DNA of 64,000 nt from Stenogyne calaminthoides (Eukaryota > Streptophyta > Magnoliopsida > Lamiales > Lamiaceae): positions 14,378,175 to 14,442,174 of the forward strand of contig JBBCBC010000025.1 of the NCBI GenBank assembly GCA_037126765.1, in the 5' to 3' direction. Position 1 is the first letter of the stretch. Each line of letters begins with the position of its first letter. The position numbers and the translations under genes were made by a program. The notes under the pieces are model-generated. The model did not search any database and was not told where the DNA came from. It saw nothing but the letters and a program-made list of their open reading frames with translations. Positions 42,988-54,338 of this stretch are shown one piece after another.

Positions 42988-44045
42988 CTATTGATAATAC
43001 TTCTTCAGATGAGCTACATTCCACGAGTATTGGGCCTTGGTTCCATCTCTCTTCAAGAGCTCATATGCCCCATTTGGTAGGACCTTCGATATCTGGAACG
43101 GGCCCTCCCAGTTTGGGCCGAGGGCATCTCTGGGGTCTCCGAGTATCTTTTTCAGTACTAGGTCTCCGACCTTGAAGCGTCGAAGTCGCACCTTAGAGTT
43201 GTAGTACCTCTCCGACCTCTGCTTATATCTAGCATTTCTCATGTTAACCTCCAACCATTTTTCTTCGAGTAGGTCCAAGTTTCTTTCCAAGGCCTCATCG
43301 TTATGATCAAAAGTGACCTGGCTGGTTCGGAGGAGGTCGGGAGGTCAATTTCCACGGGAATAACTGCCTCAGTTCTAAAGGCTAGCGAGTAAGGGGTTTT
43401 GCTCGTTGATTTTCTGAGGTTGTTCTATACGACCACAACACGTCTGGGAGCTCGCTAGCCCATTTCCCTTTTCCCCCTCGATCTTGGCCTTGAGCGTGTG
43501 CTTTATGATTTTGTTCACGGCCTTCGACCTGACCGTTTGATTGGGGGTGGTATGGGGTAGAAAACAACTTTGTGATTTTCCACTTTCTGAAGAAGGCATC
43601 AATCTTTATTCCATCAAATTACTTTCCATTGTCTGATATGATTGCCTGGGGTAGCCCGAACCTGCAGATAATGTTCCGCCAAATGAACCTAATGACATGG
43701 TCTTGGTCTATGGTTGCCAATGCCTCAACCTCAGCCCACTTTGTGAAGTAATCCACCGCTACTAGGGCATACTTGATCGATCCTGGGGCCGTTGGGAGTG
43801 GCCCAATGATGTCTATCCCCACCTCACAAAGGACCAAGGACTGAGGATGCTTGTGAGTTCTTCTGGTGCGACCTTGATGGATGGAGCATAGATCTAACAT
43901 TTGTGGCATTTGCGAGCGAAGACGATAGCATCGAGCCCTTAGGGTTGGCCAAAAATATCCCTGCCTCGTGGTCTTGTGGGCCAGCGACTCCCCCTAGTGT
44001 GGTTTCCGCATGCCCCTTCTTGTATTTCTCATAAAATGGATTGAC
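42988..44045 (-). pseudogene. integrase of element B (frameshifted)
   Basis: Zinc-site pieces upstream (43860-44045: HDHEAGIF-like, CHKCQ-like in a broken frame). Core 43619-43909: VGIDIIGPLPTAPGSIKYAL, VAVDYFTKWAEVEAL and FGLPQAIISDNGK, which includes the first two catalytic Asp. Then TPYHPQSNGQVEG with a frameshift (43382-43567). C-terminal domain 42988-43290: FKVGDLVLKKILGD, GPFQISKVLPNGAYELL, NVAHLKKYYQ. Several single-base breaks separate these. Confidence 0.85.
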
Positions 44046-44050
44046 CTTGT

Positions 44051-44689
44051 TCAGGTGTGATACATCGAAGTAAGGGCATGCCGAAGCCTCGCTTGTATAA
44101 ATCCCCACCGATCATCGTGTATCGTGCGGCCCGTAATTACAACTGCCGGGCTTGGACGCGATCGGGTGGTAAGAGGCCTCTTATCAAATACTCCATGATG
44201 GGTGTCATCCAGGTCACCACCGGGGTTTCCAATGTTGTTACGGTTACTAGCGCGGTGGATGGGTGGGTGAAGTGTCGTGATGGTGACATCCTTCATATCT
44301 GGTGATCCTTCGGAGGTCGCCAGCCGGGCTAAAGCATCGGCTCGTGAGTTCTGCTCTCTTGGTATCAACTTAACATGGATTTTTGCAAACTTCAGGCATA
44401 ATGTTTTTATGATTTCCTGATAGGCCGCCATCCTATCATCCCGAGCCTCGTACTCCCTCGAAACCTGGTAGGCCACGAGCTGGGAATCGGTATGGACTTG
44501 TAATCTCTTGACGCCCATGGCTGTTTCCATTTCTAAGCCGCTGATGAGCGCCTCATATTCAGCCTCATTATTTGTTGCGGGAAAATCAAAAGTAATGGCG
44601 TTCTGGAATGAGTACCCTCGGGGCTCATTAACACCAGACCGGCTCCTGACTAATGAGAGGTCACCGATCCATCTATGAACAACTCCCAC
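44051..44689 (-). pseudogene. second (RVT_3-type) RNase H of element B
   Basis: FPATNNEAEYEALISGLEM, VKRLQVHTDSQLVAYQVS, EYEARDDRMAAY and LIPREQNSRADALARLATSE show the full set of motifs (the NEAE region, the DSQ and the ADALA). This domain distinguishes the Tat lineage. The first VDGS part lies in the neighbouring frame at about 44640-44700. Confidence 0.88.
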
Positions 44690-44889
44690 GGCAAGCTGCC
44701 TGAACTCCCTGCTTCAGAAGGGAAGGTGAGCTCGACTATGAAATCGGCCAGCGCCTGGGCTTTTACCGTAGGTCGTGGCGCGTATGTCACTCCGTATTGT
44801 CCGACCTCAATGGCCCATTTGAGGCATCAACCTGATGTGTCTGGTCGATGGAGCACATTCCTCAATGGCAGGGAAGTGAGGACCTCGAC

Positions 44890-45267
44890 CTAATGATCGA
44901 AAAAGTACGGTCTCAGCTTCCTCACACTCATGACTAATGCGTAGGCCAACTTCTCTAACGATGGGTAGCGTTGTTCCGTGTCATTCAATGTCTGGCTGAC
45001 AAAATAAATGGGCAAGTGGGTCTGGCCCTCCACTCGGACCAGTACTGCGCTTAAAGCGGTCTCCGAGGCCGTGAGATACAAGAACAACTTCTCTCCCAAA
45101 ATAGGTTTGGACAAGATGCTCACGTCTGCCAGGTAGGTTTTGATTCTTTCAAAAGCATCATGGCTCTCGGGTGTCCATTCGAACTTTGCCTTCTTTCGGA
45201 TTGTGTCGAACATCGGCTTGCATTTATCCCCCATTGGGAGATGAACCTGCTTAGTGCGGCCAGACAT
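44890..45267 (-). pseudogene. first RNase H of element B
   Basis: KFEWTPESHDAFERIKTYLA, KLFLYLTASETALSAVLV, THLPIYFVSQTLNDTEQRYP and LEKLAYALVMSVRKLRPYFF match the same domain in the element at 1-5697 closely. The frame stops at 44890 and shifts to continue. Confidence 0.85.
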
Positions 45268-46440
45268 CCCATGAGTTTCTGAACCTCTTTCACATTTCGG
45301 GGTGCCCCCATGTATAGTATGGCCTTGACCTTCCTCGGGTTTGCCTCGATCCCCCGTTTACTAACCAAATGTCCCAAGAACTTCCCCGACTCACTCCGAA
45401 GATTACACTTCTTGGGGTTGAGTCTCATACTGAACTTTTTGAGGATGTCGAAGGTTTGTGTGAGGTAAAACAGGTGATCCTCCCTTTTTAAGCTTTTAAT
45501 GACTATATCGTCGACATAAACTTCCACCGATTTCCCGATCTAATCGGCAAACATATGATTGACCAGCCTTTGGTAGGTTGCCCCTGCGTTCTTTAGGCGA
45601 ACGACATTCTCTTCCAGCAAAATAGATTTTTCTCGGTCAAAAAAGGGTGTGTTGCCGATCCGGTTCGTGCATGGCTATTTGGTGATAGCCTGCGAAAGCA
45701 TCCATGAACGACATCATCTTATGTCTCTATTAGGTGATCTATGTGCGGCATAGGAAAGAAATCTTTTGGGCTGGCCTCGTTGAGGTTGGTAAAGTCAATA
45801 CATAACTACCAGGTTCCATTGGACTTTTTCACTAGTACTGCGTTGGCCACCCACTGTGGCTGGTTGTCCTGCATGATCAGGTCTTTATCCAGCAGCTTCT
45901 TTACCTCTTCGGTGAAAGCGGCATATTTTTTGGGGCCAAATTTCTGCCTTTTCTGGGCAACCGACCTCCGAGATGGGTCAATATGAAGTCGGTGACATGC
46001 GACCTCGGGATCGATCCCTACCATATCCTTATGTGACCAGGCGAAGACATCCAAGTTCTTTTTGAGAAAGTCGATGACTTCCCCCTTCAGGTCGCTCGGT
46101 ATCTTGGAACCGATAATGACTTCTAGGTCCTGGCAAGTTGGATCTATCTTGACTTTCTCTAATTCCTCCCCCGGGATGGCTCTCGGGCCATCTTGCCGGG
46201 GGTCATCGATTTTAGCCTCTATTAGGAAATCATCAGGCTCGTACCCTATTCTGGGATCGAGGTCACTGTAGGTTCTTTTTTTGCTTGCTCTCCTCTCATT
46301 TAATTCCCCGTCTTGTTCACTGCTATCTATTACAAATGTTTGTTTGATAGGTGTTGGTGCGGAATTGAAAAAAGACGAAGAGTAAATCAAACAACCTCTT
46401 GCATCGACTTGGTCGTTCTTAATGGTACCGACCAACCCAC
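45120..46440 (-). pseudogene. reverse transcriptase of element B, YVDD intact but frame broken
   Basis: The N-terminal part (45806-46435) reads LDVFAWSHKDMVGIDPEVAC, KKYAAFTEEVKKLLDKDLI and VANAVLVKKSNGTW. The middle palm (45530-45800) is in broken frames. The C-terminal part (45120-45527) starts MEVYVDDIVIKS and continues LNPKKCNLRSESGKFLGHLV. At 45540 a stop sits between the parts. The active-site box is intact, unlike YIDN in the first element. Confidence 0.88.
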
Positions 46441-47031
46441 TCTTGGCGGGGAAGTTTACACAAAAATAGAAAGTTGAGGACGCAACCTCGAATTAATGCT
46501 CAAAAGGCCTTCCCAGGAAACCATTATAGGAGCTGGGAAGGTCGACAACTAGAAAATCTAACAGCCTAGTCACCCTAACTTCACTATTCAGTGTGGAGAC
46601 TAGCTCGACCGCCAGTCGGATCATTCTCGTTGGCCTCACAGTCGCATCACCAAACCCCTTCACGACATTGTCGCATGGGGTGATGTAGGCATCATAATCC
46701 CGAGCTGATCCAGGGTTTTCATGAACAGGATATTGCAGAAGGCACCCCCATCCACCAGAAGTCGGAACACTATAGTTCCCATGATATTTGCTCGGATCAC
46801 CAGGGGGTCGACATTAGGATAGACTACCCCAGCTTTATCCTTTTCTCCAAACTTGATTCTGCTGGACTCTTCCCCCAAGGTGAGGACAGGTAGCACCATC
46901 TTCTTGGCGTTCCCCATCTCCCTTATCTCGGCTTTCATCTTTCGTTTGGAGGAGGAGTTCGAGGTCAGTCCCCCAACTGCCCCTAGGGGAGAGAGGGTGT
47001 GAATGACGCGATCTCCCGCATTTTCTGGCAT
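46440..47031 (-). pseudogene. protease region of element B
   Basis: KKMVLPVLTLGEESSRIKFG, then PLVIRANIMGTIVFRLLVDG with GAFCNILF: a D-G-G loop at about 46735-46750 in place of D-T/S-G, a form also seen in Tat proteases (VDGGSS). After ATMS (46660) the frame is lost, and the VDxPxxYNxxLGRP-type end lies at about 46520-46560 in another frame (LVVDLPSSYNGFLGRP-like). Confidence 0.7.
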
Positions 47032-48710
47032 GGGCGGGATAGGTCGCTCCCTCTGCCCCGCTCCCTGGTTATCATTCCTATGGACGGCTCTCCTTGTTGG
47101 CGACCTCTCGGGGCCTGGTCGCCATTCTTTTGAGGTCGCTTGATGAATTCGTCAAGCAGGCCATCTTCATACAATCTCCAAAGTCGGGGCAATAGGTCTT
47201 TACACCACTGGTATAGTGGCCGACCTGCTCGTGAAAGTGGCAGTACTTGTTGGGGTTCTGCTTGCCCTTACTTTTGACCGGTTGAGGCGGGAGGAGTAAT
47301 TCCCGCTCTCGGATCTGGGCAAAGATGTGTCCGGGTGTCATGCCCAGCGCATCCATCAGCTTCACAGAATGCTCTCCTCAAAAGGCTTGAAATTTCGGAT
47401 GGTTTGTACTGTGTGGCGGCCCTCTTGGAACTCTTCTTGGGCTCTGTGACCTCCTTAGCCTCGGAGAGTCGGGATTCTAGGAGCTCCGCTGTATGTATCA
47501 GGTCGCTAGCCCACCTTTAGAAGTCGGCATAGCTAGTTGGGTATTTGGCCGTCATCTTGCCAGAGTTTAGTCCCTTCTTGAGGAGGAGCGACCCCGGTGA
47601 TTCGCTTCATCCCCAATGGGATCTCCTTCCAAGATCGAATTTTTGTCGATCCTCTCAATATAGGATCGTCGATTTCAGTATCCCCACGCTGGGTGTTCAT
47701 CGGTATTTGCTGGTCCTGTGTCGGGCGCTAAGAAGCGATAAAAGTCGTTAGGAGCGGTGACGATTTAGCTTTCGAAAGTGTCCACCGACAAGGGTGGCAG
47801 GGAAGTGAACCACTGATGAGCCTGATCGCTTAGGGTCAGAGAAAACAACCGACATTTGGTTGTGTTAGTGGCGCCCATAGAGGCCATGTACGAGTTGTAC
47901 TTCGCTACATGGACCCTTGGGTCCGTGTTTCCATTGTAGCGATCCAAGGTTGCTACGTTAATATTCCTTTGAGTAGGGGCGGAGTGACCCGAGTCCGGAG
48001 TGGACTTTGGGGGACGTGAGGGAAAGTGCCCCTCATTGGCCCATTTCGATTCTCCATGAACTCCATCATTTTTGAATTTGTCGGGTCGGTATTTGCGACT
48101 GGCGTCGCGTTGATGCATTGTAACCTTCATTGCCGGGGGGTCATCGCAATGCAGGGTCGATCCCCTCGGCAGGTCATTGTGGTGGAGGTTCAGTGCAAGG
48201 GCCAAGTTGTGCTCCACCTGATCAGCCCGTCGAGGCTCAGATTGCACCTCATCTTTGACGATTCCTGGGGCTTTCTGGACCCCCAGGTCACCTAGTCGGT
48301 TGAACACGTTGTTCGACCCTGTCGGCCTCCTGAGGAGCTGGCGATTGCGGACCAAGGCGTGTCTAGCCGGATCATATGCTAGTTAGCCCCCAGAATGTCC
48401 CTTCCGGGCCCGTTGTTCCTTGTTCTTTGAGGGTCCGGTCTCCTGGGCGGCCTTCTTGGGGCGAGGTTGCACGTCCTTGTCATCGAATGCTAAGGCGTTT
48501 TTTTGTGGAGGACAGCCATTACGGCCTTTGCTTCCTCTGGAGTCTGCACCAGGTTCCACCAGTCAGGGGTCATCACCGGGTTTGGCTGGCGAGCGCGATG
48601 TGAGCCAGTGTGTTGAGAGCTCATAGAGGCCTCGTGCCCATCGTTGGCGTCCAGCTCATGCCAGTTAGGATTATCTTGATTGCTTGCCATCGATATTGAT
48701 CGGAAATGAG
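46983..48710 (-). pseudogene. gag: gag of element B
   Basis: N-terminus 48490-48690 (MASNQDNPNWHELDANDG, DWWNLVQTPEEAKAVM). Capsid part 47765-48355 (RYNGNTDPRVHVAKYNSYM, CRLFSLTLSDQAHQWF). Nucleocapsid motif 47078-47365 (NPNKYCHFHEQVGHYTSG followed by CPDFGDC). Breaks lie near 48360, 47760 and 47380. The start ATG at 48690 is about 60 bp downstream of the primer site. Confidence 0.82.
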
Positions 48711-48753
48711 TTGGGTTTTCCTTCGAACATAATTATATCTCAGGAGTTAGTTT

Positions 48754-48771
48754 CCCACAGACGGCACCAAT
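48754..48771 (-). promoter_or_regulatory. primer-binding-site region of element B
   Basis: Minus sequence directly after the 5' LTR end (GGTACAACA) reads ATTGGTGCCGTCTGTGGG. The position is that of the tRNA primer site. It is not the initiator-Met type seen in the copia elements. I did not assign the tRNA. Confidence 0.6.
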
Positions 48772-49382
48772 TGTTGTACCCGGTTTGATTACCGATGAAC
48801 GAATAAAGAATTTGATAAAACTCCAATCAATATAATAGCAAAAACGATAAATAACACACGATTTGATTACCCAGTTCGTCCGTGAAATAGACTACGTCTG
48901 GGGGCACCAAGCCAGGATATTTTACTGTATAATTTCTGCCTAGGATACTAAGATTTCGATCCTTTGCAACGTACAATACAAGTTATATTTATAGACACCG
49001 AATTAAGGCTACAGCCTGCATGGGCTTCCTCTCACGGGCTTGCCTAGGGTTCCAGCCGCCAGGTTAGGGTTTCCTTGCTTGTCCCGCAAGTCACGCATCC
49101 AGATATACTTACCCTGATTATAGCCCGTGAAATTCGCACCATTAATTACTCGTATCTTTACCATATTCATCCTTTATCCGACCTCAAGACCAAGTCAACT
49201 CCGGCTTGCGCGACCTCCTAGGTCGCCAAATGGCCTTCACATTCTTCCAAGTCGCCTCGCGACTTGCGTAGTCTTTTAAGTCGCCCCTCGACCTACCTGG
49301 ACATGGCAAAGGCCTCTCTAATGACAAATGTTAGATGGAGATATACTGTCTCTGGCAAGTCGGACTATTTCATGTTACAACA
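48772..49382 (-). repeat. 5' LTR of element B (611 bp)
   Basis: Plus TGTTGTACCCGGTTTG...CATGTTACAACA. Minus TATA box at about 48983-48994. It is the same length as the 3' LTR within one base. Confidence 0.95.
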
Positions 49383-50807
49383 GAGCCAAATTGGTTCCTT
49401 CACTGCTTCACAAGCAACTACTTACCTGGCTTCCATGGTTGAGTCAGTAATGCATTTCTGCTTCACACTCATCCATTTCATGGCTACACTTCCCAAATGA
49501 AAACACATTAACTGAGGCAGATAGTTTTTGGAATCTATGTTCGACTGGAAATCATAGTCCGTGTAACCGATGAGAATCAGACTGTCTGACTGATAAACCA
49601 ACATTCTATCTCGGTTTCTCTTCAGATACTTCAGAATGTTTTTAACTGCAGTCCAATGTTCTCTCCCCGGATTACTCTGATATCTTGCCACCATGCCAAC
49701 GTCGAAGCAGATATCTGGCCTCGTGCACAACATTGCATACATGAGGCTTCCGACAGCCAAAGCATAAGGAATGCCCTTCATGTCATCTATCTCCTTTTGC
49801 GTCTTCGGGCACATTTCTTTGGATAGATGTGTTCCATGTCTGAAAGGTACAAAACCTTTCTTGAAATCTTGCATGCTGAATCGCTTCAAGACAGTGTCTA
49901 TGTATGAAGCTTGTGATAAGCCTATCATCCTTTTCTTACGATCTTGAGTGACTTTGATCCCAAGGATGTGACTGGCTTCCCCTAAGTCCTTCATATCAAA
50001 CTGTTTTGACAGCCATGCCCTTACATCCAACAATACCTTTACATCGTCTTCGATGAGCAGAATATCATCTATGTATAGTACTAAGAATACCAATGCAGTT
50101 TCGACGCGCTTCTTATACACACAACTTTCGAACTCATTTTGATCGAACCCGTAAGACTTTATAACCTGATCAAAACATTGGTTCGAAGCACGCGATGCTT
50201 GCTTTAGTCCATAAATGGACTTCTTGAGCTTGCAAACTAGATGTTCTTGGCCTTTTTCAATGAAGCCTTCAGGTTGTTGCATATAGATTTCTTCATCAAG
50301 ACTTTCGTTGAGGAAAGCTGTCTTGACATCCATTTGCCAGATCTCAAGGTCGAGATGCGTAGCTATCGACAAGAGAATACAGATGGATTTAAGCATAGCT
50401 ACAAGAAAAAAGGTTTCCTCATAGTCGATCCCTTCTTTCTAAGTGTAACCTTTTGCCACAAGTCTAGCCTTAAAGGTTTCTACCTTCCCGTCCGGTCCTC
50501 TTTTTCTCTTGTATACCCACTTGCATCCAATGGGCTTGACCCCATTAAGTGGTTCGACTAGCTCCCACACCTTATTATGATCTATAGAACTCATCTCAGC
50601 TTCCATTGCCGTTTGCCAAGAATCTGCATCCTTGTCTTGGATTGCCTCATTGTAAGTCCATGGGTCCGATTCATCTTTACCGAGGACCAAGTCCGATGAC
50701 TCTCCTATCCCCATGAATCTCTCGGGCTGTCTCACAACCCTCCCACTACGACGAGGTTCCGATTGTGTAAGTGTGTTGTTTGGTATGTCAACTTGTACAC
50801 TTGGCAT
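49383..50807 (-). pseudogene. reverse transcriptase and RNase H of copia A
   Basis: N-terminal part (50439-50807): RRSGRVVRQPERFMGIGESS, ESDPWTYNEAIQDKDADSWQ, CKWVYKRKRGPDGKVETFKA. Main part (49422-50396): LEIWQMDVKTAFLNESLDEE, GFIEKGQEHLVCKLKKSIYG, VFLVLYIDDILLIEDD (catalytic YIDD intact), FDMKDLGEASHILGIKV, PYALAVGSLMYAMLCTRPDI. RNase H starts with LIGYTDYDFQSNIDSKNYL. A frame break at about 50400-50440 separates the parts, and element B splits the RNase H. Confidence 0.9.
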
Positions 50808-50825
50808 TGAGGTAAGTCTTCTTAG

Positions 50826-51880
50826 CTAATCTAAGGTAATCTCACTTCTGGGCTTTCTATAATTCATATAGTCTTCTTCCAAGAATCTAAAGTGCGTACT
50901 GATTACCACTTTTTGATCTTCGGGACTATAGAACATGCACCCTTTTGTTCCTTCGGGGTACCTTATAAATAACCTTAATTCTGATCGTGGATCCAATTTA
51001 CCAGCTTCCTTGTCCAACACGTATGCCGGACACCCCCAGATTCTCATGTGTCTTAAACTGGGCTTGCGCCCGATCCACAATTCTTTAGGGGTTTTGGGAA
51101 CCGATTTGGATGGCACCAAATTTAGAATGTAAGCTGTTGTTTCCAAGGCGTGACCCCAAAACGATTTGGGTAGATCCGCATAACTCATCATCGATTTGAC
51201 CATTTCTAAAAGAGTTATGTTTCTTCATTTTGCAACCCCCTTTTGTTGAGGGGTTCCGGGTGCAGTCAACTGGGATACAATCCCTTCATCTGACAAGTAG
51301 TTCAAAAAATCATCGCTGAGGTATTCGCCTCCACGATCAGATCGTAGAGACTTGATACGTTTCTCCCTATGATTCTCTGCTTGAGCCTTAAATTCTTTGA
51401 ATTTATCGAAGGTCTAAGATTTATGCTTCATAAGGTAAATGTATCCATATCTTGAGTAATCATTGATAAAAGTAATGAAATACTCATAACCTCCTCTTAC
51501 TTTGATTGAAATTGGACCACATACATCAGTGTGAACGATTTGCAACACTTCTTTGGCTCTATTCCCCTTTGCTCTGAATGCCCTCTTGGTAATTTTACCC
51601 CCCAAACATGATTCACAAGTTGGAAATGGTTCAACCCGGAGAGACTCCAATGAACCATCTTGAACCAACCTTTGGATCCTTTTTGGATTAATATGATCTA
51701 GTCTCAGATGCCATAGAAAGTTCACATCTGATGAACGTTCTCTTTTATCCGAAACAGTCGATGTGTTATAGGATGCATTTTGCGTGTGGTGTGCACTTTT
51801 AATAGTGTAGACATTGTTCATCAATGTCCCATAATAGATACACTCATCATTTCAAGAAATGATGTCATTCTTATTAAAAG
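50826..51880 (-). pseudogene. integrase of copia A
   Basis: Zinc site and core (51414-51824): FLWHLRLDHINPKRIQRLVQ, CESCLGGKITKRAF, QIVHTDVCGPISIKVRGGYE, YFITFINDYSRYGYIYLM. C-terminal part (50826-51203): MVKSMMSYADLPKSFWGHAL, AYILNLVPSKSVPKTPKELW, MRIWGCPAYVLDKEAGKLD. The segment between (51204-51413), where the second catalytic Asp (DNGGE-type) belongs, is in broken frames. Confidence 0.88.
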
Positions 51881-52350
51881 AAACTAAGTATCCATTAACA
51901 GAATTTTAGAAACTGAAAGTGAATTCTTTCTAAAATTGGGAGCATAAAGAACGTCTCTCAAAATTAAAATTCTATCACTAAAAGATAGGTGCACTTCTCC
52001 CATTGCTTTAACCATTACTCATGTAGCACTGTAATATCTGCTACTCACCTAGCATATTGCAGTAACGCTACTTTCATGGATTTGCAATACCCGCTACCTA
52101 CGTAGCATTGCAATAACCATTACTTACTTAGCATTGCAATATTTGCTACTTACGTAGCATTGCAATAACCGCTACTTTCGTAACATTGTCCATGGAGATG
52201 ATGGTCTCACTCCCACTAAATCGTTGGATTATCCAGAATCCTTGAAACATTGAAACAAATATGATTAGTGGTTCCCGTATTCACTACCCACAAATGGGAG
52301 CATACACCGCTAAATAAGTTTTAACAATTAGTGTTTGAGAATGACCTTTC
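51881..52350 (-). pseudogene. protease region of copia A, disrupted by a minisatellite
   Basis: On minus about 52240-52330 has the VDTGTTNHIC-like active-site end. Then the tandem array occupies 51990-52190, and GEVHLSFSDRILIL follows at about 51970-52010. Frame breaks are frequent. Confidence 0.6.
51995..52190. repeat. about 26-bp minisatellite inside copia A protease region
   Basis: Units such as GCTACCTACGTAGCATTGCA+ATAACC, ATTACTTACTTAGCATTGCA+ATATTT and GCTACTTACGTAGCATTGCA+ATAACC, about six to seven copies. It is homologous in place to 18170-18300 in A'. Confidence 0.88.
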
Positions 52351-53600
52351 TTCCCAACCCTTTTAGGCTTGGGACAGGCTGACCTCTAATGTCTTCTTGG
52401 ACTGCAATTAAGCATTTTTTTGTTGGTCTTCTTCTTGACACCTCTTAATGCCATTTTCTATGAGAACAAATTATGTATGGCTATCTCGCTTTACGATTCT
52501 GGTGAGTGAAGAATTTGTTAAGATCTATCATAATAGCTGCAATGGTTTCAAGTTTCGTGTCGGTGTTGAAACACACCTAACGTTGAAGTTAAGATGATAC
52601 ACTTAGCCATTTTCTTGGATCCTAACCATTTCTTATGATGTCACTTATTTTCCTCTCAATCGTAGTCTTAGCGAGTCTAGGTACGTCAAGGACGGACTTA
52701 TGCGTGTTGAATGGTCAAGATAATATATAATTTCTAATCGACATATTTTCCTATATAACTCTATTGACTTAAAGTATATTAACAGTGGGATTAAAAGGTT
52801 GCGACATGTTGAACTGAAATAAATAATGATTGTATAAACACAAAATTATCACATAATTCGATCACATGAATCATATTAAAATATAAAAAAAAATATGAAC
52901 ATGCATCTGCCAACATCTCAAAACAGTTTAAATAAGCCACGTGGGGTGGGTCGTTATTTAAACACATTCAAGCAGGTTACAAACAAGAACAGTTACAAAC
53001 CTTTAATGTCCAGATTAATAGTTGGCTCCCACTTGACCAATATAAAATTGACAGGGACTTCGGGGAAGTATATGCATATCAATTTTATACCTAAGTAATA
53101 ACCATGATTAAATACAAAATTATTATTTTGCTTTGAACGAGCCTCGTGGGGAGGGTCATCGTCGTCACTAATAATAATCCACAATCATCCCTTCAGAATT
53201 CATTCATGTGAAAACCATCTTTTGGCCGTCCCGTGGGGGGAATTTTTCCAAAAGAATTCACAAATAAATAAATCATGGAGGTCAAAATTAATTCAATTTT
53301 ATTATCCGGAATAAAATTGTTAATTAATTATTTTTAAAACATACTTAGTAATTTTCGAAAGTGAGATTTTTCCAAAATAATTTCTCATGCATCGCATATT
53401 TAAACAAATTAAATAAGCACGGAGAAATAAAGCAAACATCAAAACAAAAAAATTAAACACATTGGAAACATATATCCAATTGTCACGGTTAATTTTTGTC
53501 ATGTCTTGATATTGAGAAATCGTCTTCATAGCCTTCATCGTTCGTCTCGAAAAGCTCCCACTCGACCACAACATGTTCTTTAAAACATCCTTCATCTTGG
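52350..53600 (-). pseudogene. gag: gag region of copia A, heavily decayed
   Basis: Only short pieces survive (53320-53595: MKDVLKNMLWSSGSFSRRTM, TKINRDNWIYVSNVFN; basic KKPKRVGKKG-like stretch near 52345-52375). Position and alignment with A' (18320-19690) support gag. Confidence 0.5.
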
Positions 53601-54010
53601 GTTAGGACTACATCCGGTACCTATGCCTATGCCCCGAGGCTCCAGGTATAGTCACCCATCGTCCAACCACGTAGAACAACACACAGCCAGGATGCCCGCC
53701 CGCATCCCAACCGAGGCCGAATCTGACGACGGGCCAGCGCCCGATCTTCGCGATCCCCGCTACCGCCCGGTGTGTCATGTCCCACAAGACGCCGCTTCGA
53801 CCCGTCTGCGACCGCTCAAAGATCGTCGTGACCTCCCAACGTCGTGCATGCGACCTCGCCCGTGTGCACCCTCGCCCATGTTCGCGGCGCTCAAGCCCAC
53901 ACGCTTGGCTTGCGCCAGCATGGCACCGGCGCCTCTCGGCAGCCCCAGACGAGACCACCTAGCACCTCTTTCTTTGGCTCGAGTAAGTCCAGGCACTTGG
54001 TTGCCCGTTT
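53600..54010 (-). other. GC-rich leader of copia A
   Basis: About 400 bp rich in G+C between the gag start and the primer site, standing out from AT-rich flanks. Open frames exist on both strands (53608-53958 minus, 53623-54066 plus) but no protein family is recognisable. Confidence 0.55.
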
Positions 54011-54323
54011 TTAATTCTTCGTCTTTGTTCCCGATCCAGTTACAATTTATTTACAAAAATAAATAAACCTAGATCTAGACTAGTCTATTACATTGATCAA
54101 ATCAAACAAATCCTAATCTACTCGTGGATTTTCTCACGAGGCAAAATGAATTCGAACGAATCGAATTAAAAACCACAATTTATATGCATGCATGAATAAA
54201 CATTCATCAAATACCATGACAATTGGATACCTACAAAAAAAGATCTAGTAATTCTACTATCTAATTTCAAATTTAATGAAAAATAAATTAAATTACAATT
54301 TAAAATTCAGAGCCTGAAACCAA
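54011..54323. other. AT-rich part of the copia A leader
   Basis: Non-coding sequence between GC-rich block and primer site, with CTCGTGGATTTTCTCACGAG (54119-54138), an almost perfect short hairpin also present in A' at about 20165-20184. Confidence 0.6.
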
Positions 54324-54336
54324 GGCTCTTATACCA
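54324..54336 (-). promoter_or_regulatory. primer binding site of copia A (initiator tRNA-Met type)
   Basis: Minus TGGTATAAGAGCC, one base from TGGTATCAGAGCC, two bases inside the 5' LTR end. It shows that 54339 is the start of the 5' LTR of a minus-strand copia element. Confidence 0.92.
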
Positions 54337-54338
54337 GT

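Larger units (their letters stand above)
38150..49382 (-). mobile_element. complete Ty3/gypsy element B, Tat lineage (11.2 kb), defective frames
   Basis: Both LTRs (612 and 611 bp), a primer-site region, gag, protease, RT, two RNase H domains and integrase on minus, and an antisense gene region on plus between integrase and the 3' LTR. It is flanked by the exact 5-bp duplication GAGCC inside copia A. The LTRs differ by scattered substitutions (about ten in the first 130 bases by eye), so it is not a very recent insertion. It is more GC-rich than its surroundings. Confidence 0.96.

Noticed and set aside
48026..48626. Plus-strand ORFs of 68-89 codons across the gag of element B
   Set aside because: They are shadow frames of gag on minus, where capsid motifs are recognisable.
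53623..54066. 147-codon plus-strand ORF in the GC-rich leader
   Set aside because: It overlaps another long ORF on minus. Both probably result from few stop codons in GC-rich sequence, and the region is the leader of copia A.
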